64,000 nucleotides of DNA from Beroe forskalii (lineage: Eukaryota > Ctenophora > Nuda > Beroida > Beroidae). Where the stretch lies: the NCBI GenBank assembly GCA_011033025.1, contig WFMF01000238.1:124001-188000 (forward strand), read 5' to 3'. The notes below the pieces were generated by a model. It saw nothing but the letters and a program-made list of their open reading frames with translations. It made no database searches and was not told where the DNA came from. Shown here in pieces: positions 37,542 to 48,800 of this stretch (within the stretch, counting starts at the first letter, position 1; every line of letters starts with the position of its first letter). Position numbers and translations under genes: made by a program.

Positions 37542-39778
37542 CATCTCTATAGAGGAGTGACGTCCGAAGCAAATATAGTTGGCATCGAATCACACACAAC
37601 AAAATAGAAGCATATGATGATAACGGTTTCCACAACCAAAAGCAGGATTCATCTGTATCTAAATTTAACTTTTCATCATAAACTATCTGATGCCAGATGA
37701 GTAGATGCAACCAAGGCTACTATGATGAAATTACAATAATTTAGCTCACAGTCACAGCATAAAATCCAGCGAATAAAGGGGATAAATAGAATAATTCTAT
37801 TTGATAAACATAAGCCTTAGAACCCGGAAAATCATTCATTATAAGGAGGGATAATAATAAAAATGATTTCAAATTTGAGGCACGTGCCAGGATTTAAAGT
37901 ATATAATTTCCCCCCGCAAGTATCTGACAATGAACAATTCATTCTGCTAAAATGAGGAAAAATGAAGAGAATTATATTTTTTATTTGTGTGTATATAAAC
38001 CCACGGGAGCCGGCACGTAATTTCATCAAATTATATCGTCCACTAAAATTAAGTAATTTCAATATAAAAACCGGTCAGCTGATTCAAAATGAGATTTTCA
38101 CAAAATCAAATTAGGGATATATAATTTTCACACTGTGCTGCATAATTAACTTATTATCGTTGGCGCGCAGCCAGGCAGAGGCAGTCGAGATGATCTACAA
38201 TGTAAAGAAAGGGACCCATTGTATCAAACATATGGCAAGTGCTGATAATGGAAACACCAAATTTCATCAAGGATCTGAACAAATAGCTCGAGAAGCAGAA
38301 CGCGTTCAGCGTTTTTTTTTTCCTTGACGAGGGACGCACTAAATTTTAGTGCCATTCAATCCCGACTATCTGGTCATATGAATGAAATGTCATAAAATAA
38401 TTTTCAACCAAAATGGGACTAGCATGTTAGGTCAGAGTTAAAAATAGATTTATATAACAGATCTTGGGACTGGGTTAATTAAAGTATCATATGTGTGCGA
38501 GTGGTGATTTCTGAACATGCTGGTTTAACGAACTAAATTAAAAATCTATTAATAGTTCTCAATCTTGCAATATGTTTATTGTATGCGCGCTGTTTTAAAG
38601 TGTGTCAGCTTGTCTTCTGTTTGTCTGTCTGTTGGTGTGAAAATATACTGTCGTTTATGTGCCCGTTTGTCTGTTTTTTTGAGTATTATAAATTTGGCAG
38701 GAACGGCATCTTATATATTCCCAAGTACTTGAAATTAAATTATCTATAAGTAGTAGCAGTATCATGGGATTTTGATTATCTGGTCGGCTTTTAAAGAGAG
38801 TGGTGTACTAGAACCTTTGTAAACCCATGGCACTTCCTGGCTCGACCATTCAGCGGGCAGTATCGTAAGAATACTACCCTCTGATTGGTCGATTTCAGGG
38901 AAGTTATATTTAGTAAATGTGATTAGTGCGGTACCAACTAACGTGGTAATAATTCGATAACGAGGAACTAAGCATGAAATGGTAAGTCAGGTGGTTGAAA
39001 CGAAATATATTTGAAGTTAGGGCATGATTTAGGGATATAATTTCATGATAAGGGTTTAGATTGGTTGCAGTAATTATTAAAATTGTTAATAAATCAGTGA
39101 AATCTATTAATAAATTCGCTTGGAAAAGGTATAGGTAAATTGAAATTCTATCAGCATTTCAAATGAATAAAATGAAAATGTTTAAAAAACGTACTTGTCA
39201 GAACTCATAGCTTTTCCGAGAAAGTTCTTTCTTTCTGAGTTACTTCACTTTCCTCAAAAACATAAATCTGATCAGTGAAAATTGAGTCGGAACTTTTCCA
39301 ATAATAATTCAAATATTTATACTGTCAAACACCCTAATCACATAAATTCAGGATCGTATTATTTAATATGCAATGATGCTACCTGAAAATTGAAATCGTT
39401 AAACGTAAGGTAAGCAAATATATAGATCAGCGGGAAACAATTCAAATGCAAAAAGATTGCGATTGTAACGATGTCGATTCAAACTTCCAACCTGATAAAT
39501 GATGTAATTATGAAAATGACCCCTGAGTTAAAATGATATTATTAAGCATGAATTAACTGAAATCGATTGGGTAAGTGCCAAATCTTGTTCAGTTCCAAGG
39601 CTAAAAGGAGGGGGGTACAAATATCACAACTGAAAGTGTAGGTACGTATTTCTGTATTTGTGCCATGTCAAAAAATCACATACACTTTCCTCTGCGAAAG
39701 GAGCTCTCAAGGGTCGAAGGACATAACATTTTAAATAAAAATCTAAGTAGGAAGCACTATCAAGCTACCTTTTGTATA

Positions 39779-40539
39779 CCTTAGTGGTAGAAATTATGAT
39801 GCGTACTAATTATGATTATTTTTGCAAAATGATCATAATTAGTACGGCTGTCGCATCATACCTACAGATCATAATTTATACTTTCTCAAAATTCGACCAC
39901 TATTTAGACTTTTAGAAAACATGTTGAAACAACCAGGATGACCATGTTGCCCAAAAATTATGGTTGGCTTCAAGGCCCTTTCCACATCTTTGTAATACAA
40001 CTTCAATCAAAATTTTCAAAATCAAAGGTTGCGGTGCAATCATATCATGGAGTTGACATGATTACGGAGTTTCACCAACTTACTTGATACCAATAATCAA
40101 GGCCCTAACCTCCAAATAAGCTACCTTACTGTCAGACCTTATCAAAGACCAAATTTACATTTGATCCAAAATGAAAACACCGACAACATCGGTCAAAAAA
40201 AACAATATGAATGGGGGCATGATATTCGACATTAACTTCCCAATCACCATGATGTTGAAAGTTAGCACAATTATGATGTAAATCATGCTAAACGAAATGA
40301 TTTTGTCAGAAAATAGCCGGCATCAAGTCTTATTTCATGATTTTGAATCAAATTTCGGAGGATTCTGGACAATTATGGTTTAAAGGGCCGGCTAAAATGA
40401 TAAAATAATGAAATTTCATTCCACTGGTTGTTCGCCAAAAAGACCTTTGTTTTTATCCCAAAATTTTTTCATCATAATTAGTACCGATCATAATTTCATT
40501 CGTCATAATAAGTACACATCATAATTTCTACCACTAAGG
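39779..40539. mobile_element. TA-flanked TIR element (Tc1/mariner-like MITE)
   Basis: Inverted ends CCTTAGTGGTAGAAATTATG at the left and CATAATTTCTACCACTAAGG at the right bound 761 bp; TA stands outside each end (39777-39778 and 40540-40541). Inner repeats of ATCATAATTAGTAC lie near both ends. The interior encodes no protein. TA target duplication is the habit of Tc1/mariner, so the assignment is an inference. Confidence 0.82.
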
Positions 40540-40600
40540 TACACTTTTCATAAGTGGAACTTAATGAATTATTGTTCATTTAGTAGGGTCACGAAAATTA

Positions 40601-41140
40601 CTACCTACATGACGTAGATTTTATTAGGTACCAAATGTTGTAATTTTGTAATGTTCTATTTTCGGCTAGAATCAATCCGAGCATAATAATAGCACACGCT
40701 ATTGATAAAAAAACGACGATGCTCCTTCGTACCTTAATTTCAACGCACGAAAATCTAACGAAACCAGCAAATGGAAAAACACAAACTGTAAACAAACCAA
40801 CGCTGTAATAAATTCGTGCAGGCCATGGTATATAAAATGTAATTGAATCAGTGACGGAAAAAGCTGTTATTAAGTACATTTGCTCCACACCACAAAAAAG
40901 GTAGTGTGACGTCACAAATTCACAATTCTCAGCCCTGATGATGACGTAACATTCCAGATTTTGGTAAATATTCGTACACAGCGATAGCATGTAGGGGTCT
41001 GCTAAATATGGGTAGAATTTCAAGTTGTCAAAAGTCGAAACTTCGAAAATACTTCTTGGTTCGCGAATTTGTTCTAGAATCTCGTGATCATTTAATATAA
41101 TGGAGTGGAATTGAATTTTCCTATCTAGTCTCTTGAACAC
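40601..41140 (-). CDS. exon or gene for a two-helix membrane protein (unrecognised)
   Basis: A 179-codon open frame, long for this AT-rich region. It has no ATG for the first 48 codons and is preceded by AAATTTAG, so it may be a terminal exon (acceptor at about 41141). Sequence order: charged N-part; YPYLADPYMLSLCTNIYQNL; several Cys in the next 40 residues; helix 1 (YYSVGLFTVCVFPFAGFV); a basic turn (EIKVRR); helix 2 (SIVVFLSIACAIIMLGLILA); and a short tail with NRT, ending at TAG. Looks like a Cys-containing ectodomain plus two membrane passes. The upstream exon was not found. Confidence 0.45.
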   Translation of the reverse strand: MFKRLDRKIQFHSIILNDHEILEQIREPRSIFEVSTFDNLKFYPYLADPYMLSLCTNIYQNLECYVIIRAENCEFVTSHYLFCGVEQMYLITAFSVTDSITFYIPWPARIYYSVGLFTVCVFPFAGFVRFSCVEIKVRRSIVVFLSIACAIIMLGLILAENRTLQNYNIWYLIKSTSCR

Positions 41141-43230
41141 CTAAATTTACTTCTTTAATGTCAGTTCATTGAATTTATTAAATCTGAGATTTCTTTGTTT
41201 TCTCATATGGAACTCACTGACGACTCAGTGTGACGACTTGGTCACAAGGTCTCATATGAAGAGTCGATGATATAAGACATGACCAAACCACTTCACGCCA
41301 GGCAAAACCAAAAACGAGTGACGAAAATTATAGGAATTCAGAAGTCTACAAAAGTCCTCAAGCAAATCGGCTAGTGATATGAAATTTAGAACTCATGCTT
41401 TTTGCCCATAAGACAAGTTTAGGACATATTTTCGATCGGAAACAGGTTTTATTATGACAGTCTTTGGACATGGACAGGTGTGAAACAGGCTCCAGACAGG
41501 ACAGACAGGTTCAAATGTTTAGACAGGTTGGTATGTTGAGAGACTTAGACCATGATTTGACGAAGGACCATATGCCAGTAATTGTCCTGTATTTTTGATT
41601 GGAGATATTGATAATCTGTTCAAGCTGTTTGAACAAAACAATTCATAAGTTAGTTAATCATCTAAATGCTTAAATACCTAATTAAGATATTATGATAATT
41701 ACTCAATCGTGAATTGTGAATAGGTGGCGGCGTGCCACCAATTTATTCCAGTATTCCACGAATCAGAGATCATCTCAATTAACTGATTAACTAATTAACA
41801 CAATATATTTCTTTGTCCTTACTCCAAATTACGCAATTTCTTTGATTTTACACTTTAAAATCAGGGAGAATAACCTTTTCTATCATCAATTCGCCGAGGT
41901 AAACCATGACCATGACTGCTCGTGAATAATTGAACAAAAAGATCTGTCAAAAGCCGGCTGATATCTGTGGTATCTGCTCACTGATCAATGGTATGCAGTT
42001 GATTATTCCGGCATTCCATCATGCCTTTATTTCTATTGTCTTAAGAATTTCACAGCAAGGATCGTTTTCTATCGTCTGCCTATAGCCAGACGTGGTATTA
42101 TTATAGATGCAATTGGTGAATAGAATCAGCAATTGCATCTATTATGCCACATTTTTTCTGCATGACTTGCTTAGTTGCTTTACCCCTAGAATCATACCTA
42201 GCGTTTGCCTCTAAGCACTTACTATGTCCCAACGCGAATTTATCTAAAACAACAATGTCCCAACTTCAGTTACTTTACTTTCCTGTGACAAAGCAGTCTC
42301 CAGTCTCCACTGTACAATGCCTCCTAGTGTGTTGTAAGATTGTAGAAAACTACACTCGTCATCAATTCTCCATTCTACATCATGATGATGACGTAACACC
42401 ATATTTTATTTGTCCGAGGATTGTGTGACTGAAATGATATTATTTCTTTGTTTGACCAATCATTTGTTTTGCTTTTACAGAGTACAATCAAAACACAACC
42501 AGTAATACTAAAGTACATTAAATTGCACACAAAAATGCCAAATAAATTGTTTAATTAAATTAGATTAATATTTGTTGTGTGTTGGCATTTTAACCCAAGT
42601 TTTGTTGTGCTTGACGTAGTGTTATTCTCTTCATAAGTTCATAACAAGTTTTTATAACGACTGAATCCAAAGGATGGCTCAGAAATGCCATTAAAGTCTG
42701 CATATTATGTTTCGATCGATGAAGGGATTGATAGAAATCACTCATTTTACAGTGCGCGCAATTTAGTTTGCATACTCTCACAGAAGTTCTGTCGTTTTTA
42801 TCGATCGATCCATTGTAGTACCCATGCGTCCCGTCCATGGGAATTTAAGTATGCTCAAAAAATCCAGCGAATTTGATGTTAACTGTGATGTCATATGGCA
42901 GACGACAGTTAAATCAATTCTTAATGAGTTAGTCACGGCAATTTAATGTAGTAAGATCATTAAATGATTATAATTGTAATCGTGTGCCATTGAAATGATG
43001 CTTTTTCGTCATAATTTATGCAGATCACCGATGTCATCACGTTTCAGTAATCGTTGATCATTGATCGTGAGGTAATATCCGCTTGATAATTTCTATCTTG
43101 AATGTTTAGATTTTTCGTGGAAGAGTCTATCCGTCTAAGAAATTTGTTCCGTTATTCTGGGATGGTAGGGGTATTTTGAGGAGCGTGTATGGAACGCATT
43201 TATCGATGACTAAATCCTCGGCATACCCAT

Positions 43231-43365
43231 TCAGGATTGCTCCCCGTGTGCAATCATTCCAGCGCACACAGCTTTATCACTATGGTTACCCACATGAAGG
43301 TATAGAGCAATCATTATGACGATAAACGCTACAATAAGCAGAGTGATAGTGACGACGGATATCAT
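43231..43365 (-). CDS. small single-pass membrane ORF or first exon
   Basis: ATG to TGA, 44 residues, opening with a strong hydrophobic segment (MISVVTITLLIVAFIVIMIA) and then LYLHVG. A possible donor (GTG|GGTAACC) follows the helix. It could be the signal-anchor exon of a gene running leftwards; its phase does not match the 40601-41140 frame directly. Weak call. Confidence 0.3.
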   Translation of the reverse strand: MISVVTITLLIVAFIVIMIALYLHVGNHSDKAVCAGMIAHGEQS

Positions 43366-43953
43366 GCATCAAGATACTCATAACGCACTTATGACAGTAG
43401 TACACCATATTGCCCATTAAATTGACATTAGACAGTACCTCTGATAACAGTAGTCCGTTAACAATAGTACCTCAACAATAGTACCTCTGCACGCTCACGC
43501 AAAAAAGGGCGGCTACATCAAATTACACAACTCTAAATCTTGGTAATAATTGCCTTTTCAATAAATGCCAAGTGTTTGTGCTGCAAACCCTATAACATTA
43601 TCGTAATAATATTGTACTTTCATCCAACTAGGTCACACAAGTTTACAAAGTTGCATCGCTAGAACTCATGAATGCCACGCCTTCTCTGACATAATTCTGA
43701 TGCTCAGAAAATTTTTGACTCGCCCTTTCGCAAGCCTCAATATTGCTTTATTGAATTTATTTCATTTTACGTTTGTTGTGAATAACGTGGAGTGCACAGG
43801 ATTCAGTGAAATTGACAATATCACTAATTTGCAATGATATTAAACCGCTGACAATGATTTATTTGCCCTCTCTAAAACAAATTTCAAAAATTAAATACTC
43901 CATGACATTGTATTTTATTTTGATCTTAACCTCTAAAACACTTCAGTGATAGA

Positions 43954-45328
43954 ATGGATACTATTCTACCAAACCCTCTTCTCCTTCTAGAGTCCTCCAT
44001 GGTATACCTCACTGTGACCCTTCTAGTTCCTTACGTTAGAGGTAAAAAACGTGGTTTTTAGTTTTAAGTGCTTTTAACTGCTTCAGACTCGATAAGTCAT
44101 CATGATTGTATCTTTTTTTTGGATTTGTTTGTGACGGTTAGATAATCAATGATTCTTCAAAATTTTCCGATTCTATTGCAGAGAAACACTACTCATGCAC
44201 TCAGTCTTATGCTGACATTGACAAAGATTTATTTGCCCTCTATAATTCTTTAATTGCGCTGACTAATGCTTATGCATGTACATTGTACATGGGCAAATAA
44301 ACCCCGTATCATTTAATTATTTATGTTAGTTTTTAATATTTATTTAAGTATTTACTTTATTTATTTCTCTCTCGCAGAGGATATGATCTACTGGCACTAC
44401 GGGGCTATCTACTGGGGTGTCTTGTTCGCCCTCTTCATTTTGAACGCTGCTGCTAATGCAAGGATATCCGGAAACAGGGTCATTGGACTCATCGGTTAGT
44501 TTTGAAATATTGAGAGTTAATTTGTTCATATGAAAAATAAATATTTATTTTTTGGGCACGTTTCCTAAAAATATACCGAAGGTCCGAAACCTAAAACATG
44601 ATATCTGATAACATCTAAAAGACAATAAAATTATCGCTGACAATGACTTACCAATTTTAATTCACGTTTTCTCCCACAGCATCCCTGTTCACGCCAGTCC
44701 TCTGTCTCACTCTCAATCCTCTTCCTCTTTTCAGTACAGGGTAAGCTGTAGATAATTATTAATTTAGTAATTAGTTAAATTAATTATTTGATTTTAATTC
44801 AAACAGATGATTTCATTTCATAAATCACACACAACTTATGCAAGTCATTTTCTAACGTCTCACCTTATAATCAAAATAAATCAATCACAATTAATCAATT
44901 ATAGTTAATCAATTAATTTTACAAATAACCAATTAAAATGAATCAAAAAAGAATCAATTAAATGTAAAACTGGCCATTTTGCCATTGCACACCTGGGCAC
45001 AACCTGGGACACAACCTGGGCACACCTGGGGCACAACCTGGATCCCTGAACAAACCTGGGCACAACCTGGACACACCAAGGGCACATCCTTTTCCCTGAT
45101 GTGGAATTTCTTTCCAAAAAAAGCAATACCTGGGCACAATAATTTCTCACCTCATTCCCTAGGCTGTTCGACCCGGAGCACCCCGAATACCCGGTCTATC
45201 TCCAGCTAGGTCGTCTCATCATCTGTTCCATCTTCAGTCTTCTATACGGACTCCTAACCCTCAACCTAGTCGCTCAAGGGAAGAGAACATCGCCCTATGG
45301 GAATGACTTCTCAGATGACGGGTTTTAG
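43954..45328 (+). CDS. small multi-pass membrane protein (unrecognised)
   Basis: Four exons join in phase: 43954-44041, 44378-44494, 44680-44740 and 45163-45328 (TAG), giving 143 residues. Hydrophobic segments: SMVYLTVTLLVPYV (about 15-28); YWGVLFALFILNAAANA (about 40-57); LIGASLFTPVLCLTLNPLPL (about 67-86); and LIICSIFSLLYGLLTLNLVA (about 107-126). The C-tail is short and acidic (GNDFSDDGF). The helix count and size resemble compact four-helix proteins, but no family motif is recognised; it does not fit the ciliary TMEM17, TMEM80, TMEM107 or TMEM138 patterns I know. Splice sites are canonical. A poly(A) signal AATAAA lies at 45433-45438, about 105 bp past the stop. Intron 3 holds a CCTGGGCACAA repeat. 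Confidence 0.72.
44987..45140 (+). repeat. ACCTGGGCACA minisatellite in an intron
   Basis: About ten irregular units of 10-18 bp with the core CACACCTGGG or CACAACCTGG, just before the last exon of the small multi-pass gene. Confidence 0.85.
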
Positions 45329-45432
45329 GGGGAATTCAAAGGAAATCCCAGAGTTTTGATGTGTTTAAACATTTAAGGGAAGAAATATTCGGGAATTTCG
45401 GAGCAATTGATTGTATTTAACTTGAGTTTTGT

Positions 45433-45438
45433 AATAAA
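45433..45438 (+). promoter_or_regulatory. poly(A) signal
   Basis: AATAAA about 105 bp after the stop of the small multi-pass membrane gene. Confidence 0.55.
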
Positions 45439-45836
45439 AATGTTTATTTGTTTTAATTTAGTAATTCGACAGTTTGAGAGTTTTTTAAGTTTTGCTTGCG
45501 TGCGACAGGAATTTTGAACTGGATTCAAATCTGAGATTTATTCTATTCTATTTGATATTTTATTTCTTCAAGACAACGTTGATTGGATCACCAAACAATT
45601 TCTATCATTATTGTTATTCTTCAAGATTGAAATTCAATGAAAATATCTGCACATATTGCTTAAATTTTGTGATTTATAATCAAGTACAATCCATCTTTTT
45701 CGGGTGATGATATAGTTTGACACATATATTTTAGTATTTTCTCCCCATTTTTTCGCATGAAAAACAGTAACTATAGTTCTTTAACAAAGATGACAACCGA
45801 CTAATGAGCTCATCCTAAAACACAATCCATTAATTT

Positions 45837-48800
45837 CTACTCGGAGAAAGGACCGTTGTTCGGCTGCTCTACTCCAAGACTGAGGATAGCTTGCTGGGTG
45901 GTAGCTGGGTCAGGACACGACATCTCACTCCTCCAGACCTCATCCCGCACAGGGATTCCTGCAGGGGTAAAAAGGAGTAAAACTAGGGAGGGTCAGGACA
46001 CATCTCACTCCTCCAGACCTCATCCCGAACAGGGATACCTAGGGGTGAAGAAATGAGTGTGATGATTAGAAAGGGGCAGAGTTGACTGTTGAGGGGGTGG
46101 TAAATCGTTGAAGGGAGGGGATACCTTAGAGATAATAAATTCATCGCTGTAGGGAAATAACTCGATGAGCATCAATTTAGACACCAAGCAGTCCACTTTA
46201 AAGAGACGAGACTGCAGGAACATGATATGAAAAGAAACTTGATAAGAAACTCACCAAGAGATTGGCAGTGTTTTGTGTAAGCACTTCCAGTACTGCAAGG
46301 AATTGGATAGCCTTCTTCAAGCAGCTCTATGTAGCAGTAATCTGAATAAATAATGAATAATTGTCAAAATACTTTTTGACCAAGAAACTCATGATTGCAA
46401 AATATTAAATTGAACGACCTGTGGCCTGTGCATGCAAATGAAAATCGTGCATCGGCGCCATGGCTTAGTTGGTTAAAGCGCCTGTCTAGTAAACAGGAGA
46501 TCCCGAGTTCGAATCTCGGTGGTGCCTTCTTTTGCACAAACATTCGATGAGAAGGCTTGCAGCTCTATGAGCAGCTTATCTACAAATCTACCCTTTTCTA
46601 ATCATCATATGAGTGAGGCCGGAGGGACAAAGACACGAAAACCAAGACTATAGGCTCATATTTTCTCGAATTAGATGAGTTTTCTTCAATCTTCATTCGT
46701 TACTTCCTTCCTCCTGAGAACTTACCGACCAAACACGCCTCGTAAAAGATATTGAGATCGAGTGTGGAGTGACACTTGAATAGCTCCTGGTTGTCTACTA
46801 GTTCCTGGCATGCTGCCCGCGCAGCTTCGTTCTTCCTAGGTGGGTGGAAATCATTCTTTCTCTCAAAATTGATCCCTGATAAGATCAGATCAGAGCCATG
46901 GGCAATTTACGGCAGAAATCCTGTTATCCATCAAAGTTCTTACCAAATTTTCTTGCTGATTGCAATACCCCTTCGGGCGTTAGGCATCCCTATTATCCCT
47001 ACCTTGATATTAAGAAGCTCTTATCGTTGCTGATTACAAATTTACAATAGCCCCATGAACATCCTCATCTCTATTTTACCTGTAGTCGTTGCCACAAGGC
47101 AGTCTCCTAGCGTCCACATGGGCAATATCCTCTGGATACTGACAGTAGTTGCCCCTGTCTACCTTCCATCGGAACACCAGAGCCTCTACGCCGTATAGTC
47201 CTGTAGCCCTCACATCGTTACCTGAGAGAGAGATTGCTATCACGTGACCTGAGTTTAGAGACTGAGCGATCACTAATAGTGATCGCTCAGTCTCTAAACT
47301 CAGGTACCCATCCGTTTAATTTTCTTGCATACATGACGCGCATAAATGTTGAAGCAGGTGTTTAAGTTCAATAATGAAGGGCGTATGGTTTCTTTTCTCT
47401 TGTATTACAATGTAATTTATTGTTTTGTGTGTAAGATATGTAAGAAAGGTTACACTGGCAGGAGTGTACAGCGCCTAAGTGAAAGGGCTGGTCAACATCG
47501 TCGAAATTTTATAATATGTTGAAAAATATTACTCAGGCATTAACCGATGAAACATATAGAAAAGACGATGAATATAGTTTGGGACTACATTTAATAGAAA
47601 ATCATGATTTGACTACTTGACTAGTAAAATCGATTTTGAAAATAGTTATAAGCTCTTCCTATTAGAAACTTGTAGTCCAAAAACACTAGAAGTCAATGAG
47701 CATAAATTTATTCAGAACTTAAGAACATTAAAACCCAATGGACTAAATGCAGTTGACCCATTTGGTTTTCCCCTTTTAAAATAAAAATTTTTTAAGACAA
47801 TTTTATTTAATTTTTCTATAACTGCAATTTTGTTTTGAAACCTTCATTTTTAATCGAGTTTTTAACATCTTTATATTTTCATAGGTACACTTACGATGTT
47901 ATACGAAAACGTTATGTACTGATGATTTTAAAGATTTGAATTCTCTGCAACTCACCAGTCACCCATTTTCATTGTCTGATTAGGGGATATTTATGCACCT
48001 GCTTCAACATGATTTCAAATAGAAAATTGATGGTGCAAAACCGCTTCATCTTTACAAGCAGCTCATGAAAAGAAACCATAAGCCCAAAATCAAAATGTTA
48101 AAAACATGGCTCAAAATTATCGAGCCCTCTGTCAATCGAACATACGTAAGCCCCAAGTGTTATGACTTAAGCCCTACAAATATTAAAAACCTGTCACAAA
48201 AATATAATCAGACTTTATGGACCCCTCCGTCAATCGAAATCCAAACCCTAAAAACCCTATAACTGTTGTAACCTGCTTGAACAGTATCGTCTATGGTAAT
48301 TAGAAGTCCCATAGCCCCATCGTAAGTCAACATAACCCCTCCTCAGCCAGTGTAACAGTGAGGTACAGCCCGTCAAACATCATGTCAATGTTTGCTATCT
48401 GGAACACTTCGTTCTGAGGGGAGATGTTTTTTGTTTGTTTTTTCGTGCTATGTTCACTGACCATCTCTCGTCTTTGGAATCTAATTTGGGTTACTTCACG
48501 AGGGCGTTGCCCGAGGGATGTATTCGATCTAAATCTAAATTCGAAGGGCGAGGGCCTAAACGATCAAAATTAACTATTTCGATTCAAAATTTCTTAACTC
48601 TTATCCCTCCGTCGCTATGGCAACTAACCTGCTTGTAAGCAATCTTCTTGCCGTCGTGGTTGATAACCCAGCCCCGTCCAATGAGGATGGAATCACGAGC
48701 TCCATTCTTGGTGTGAAACAAGGAGATCTGTTCCAGACACGTTCCTGAGGGATTTGCCAATTGCCAATTTCTTCATGTGGTGTCAGGTAAGAGTGTTGTC

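Noticed and set aside
42590..42838. An 82-codon minus-strand frame
   Set aside because: It overlaps a dispersed CGATCGAT-containing repeat also seen near 51990-52145 and 58990-59100.
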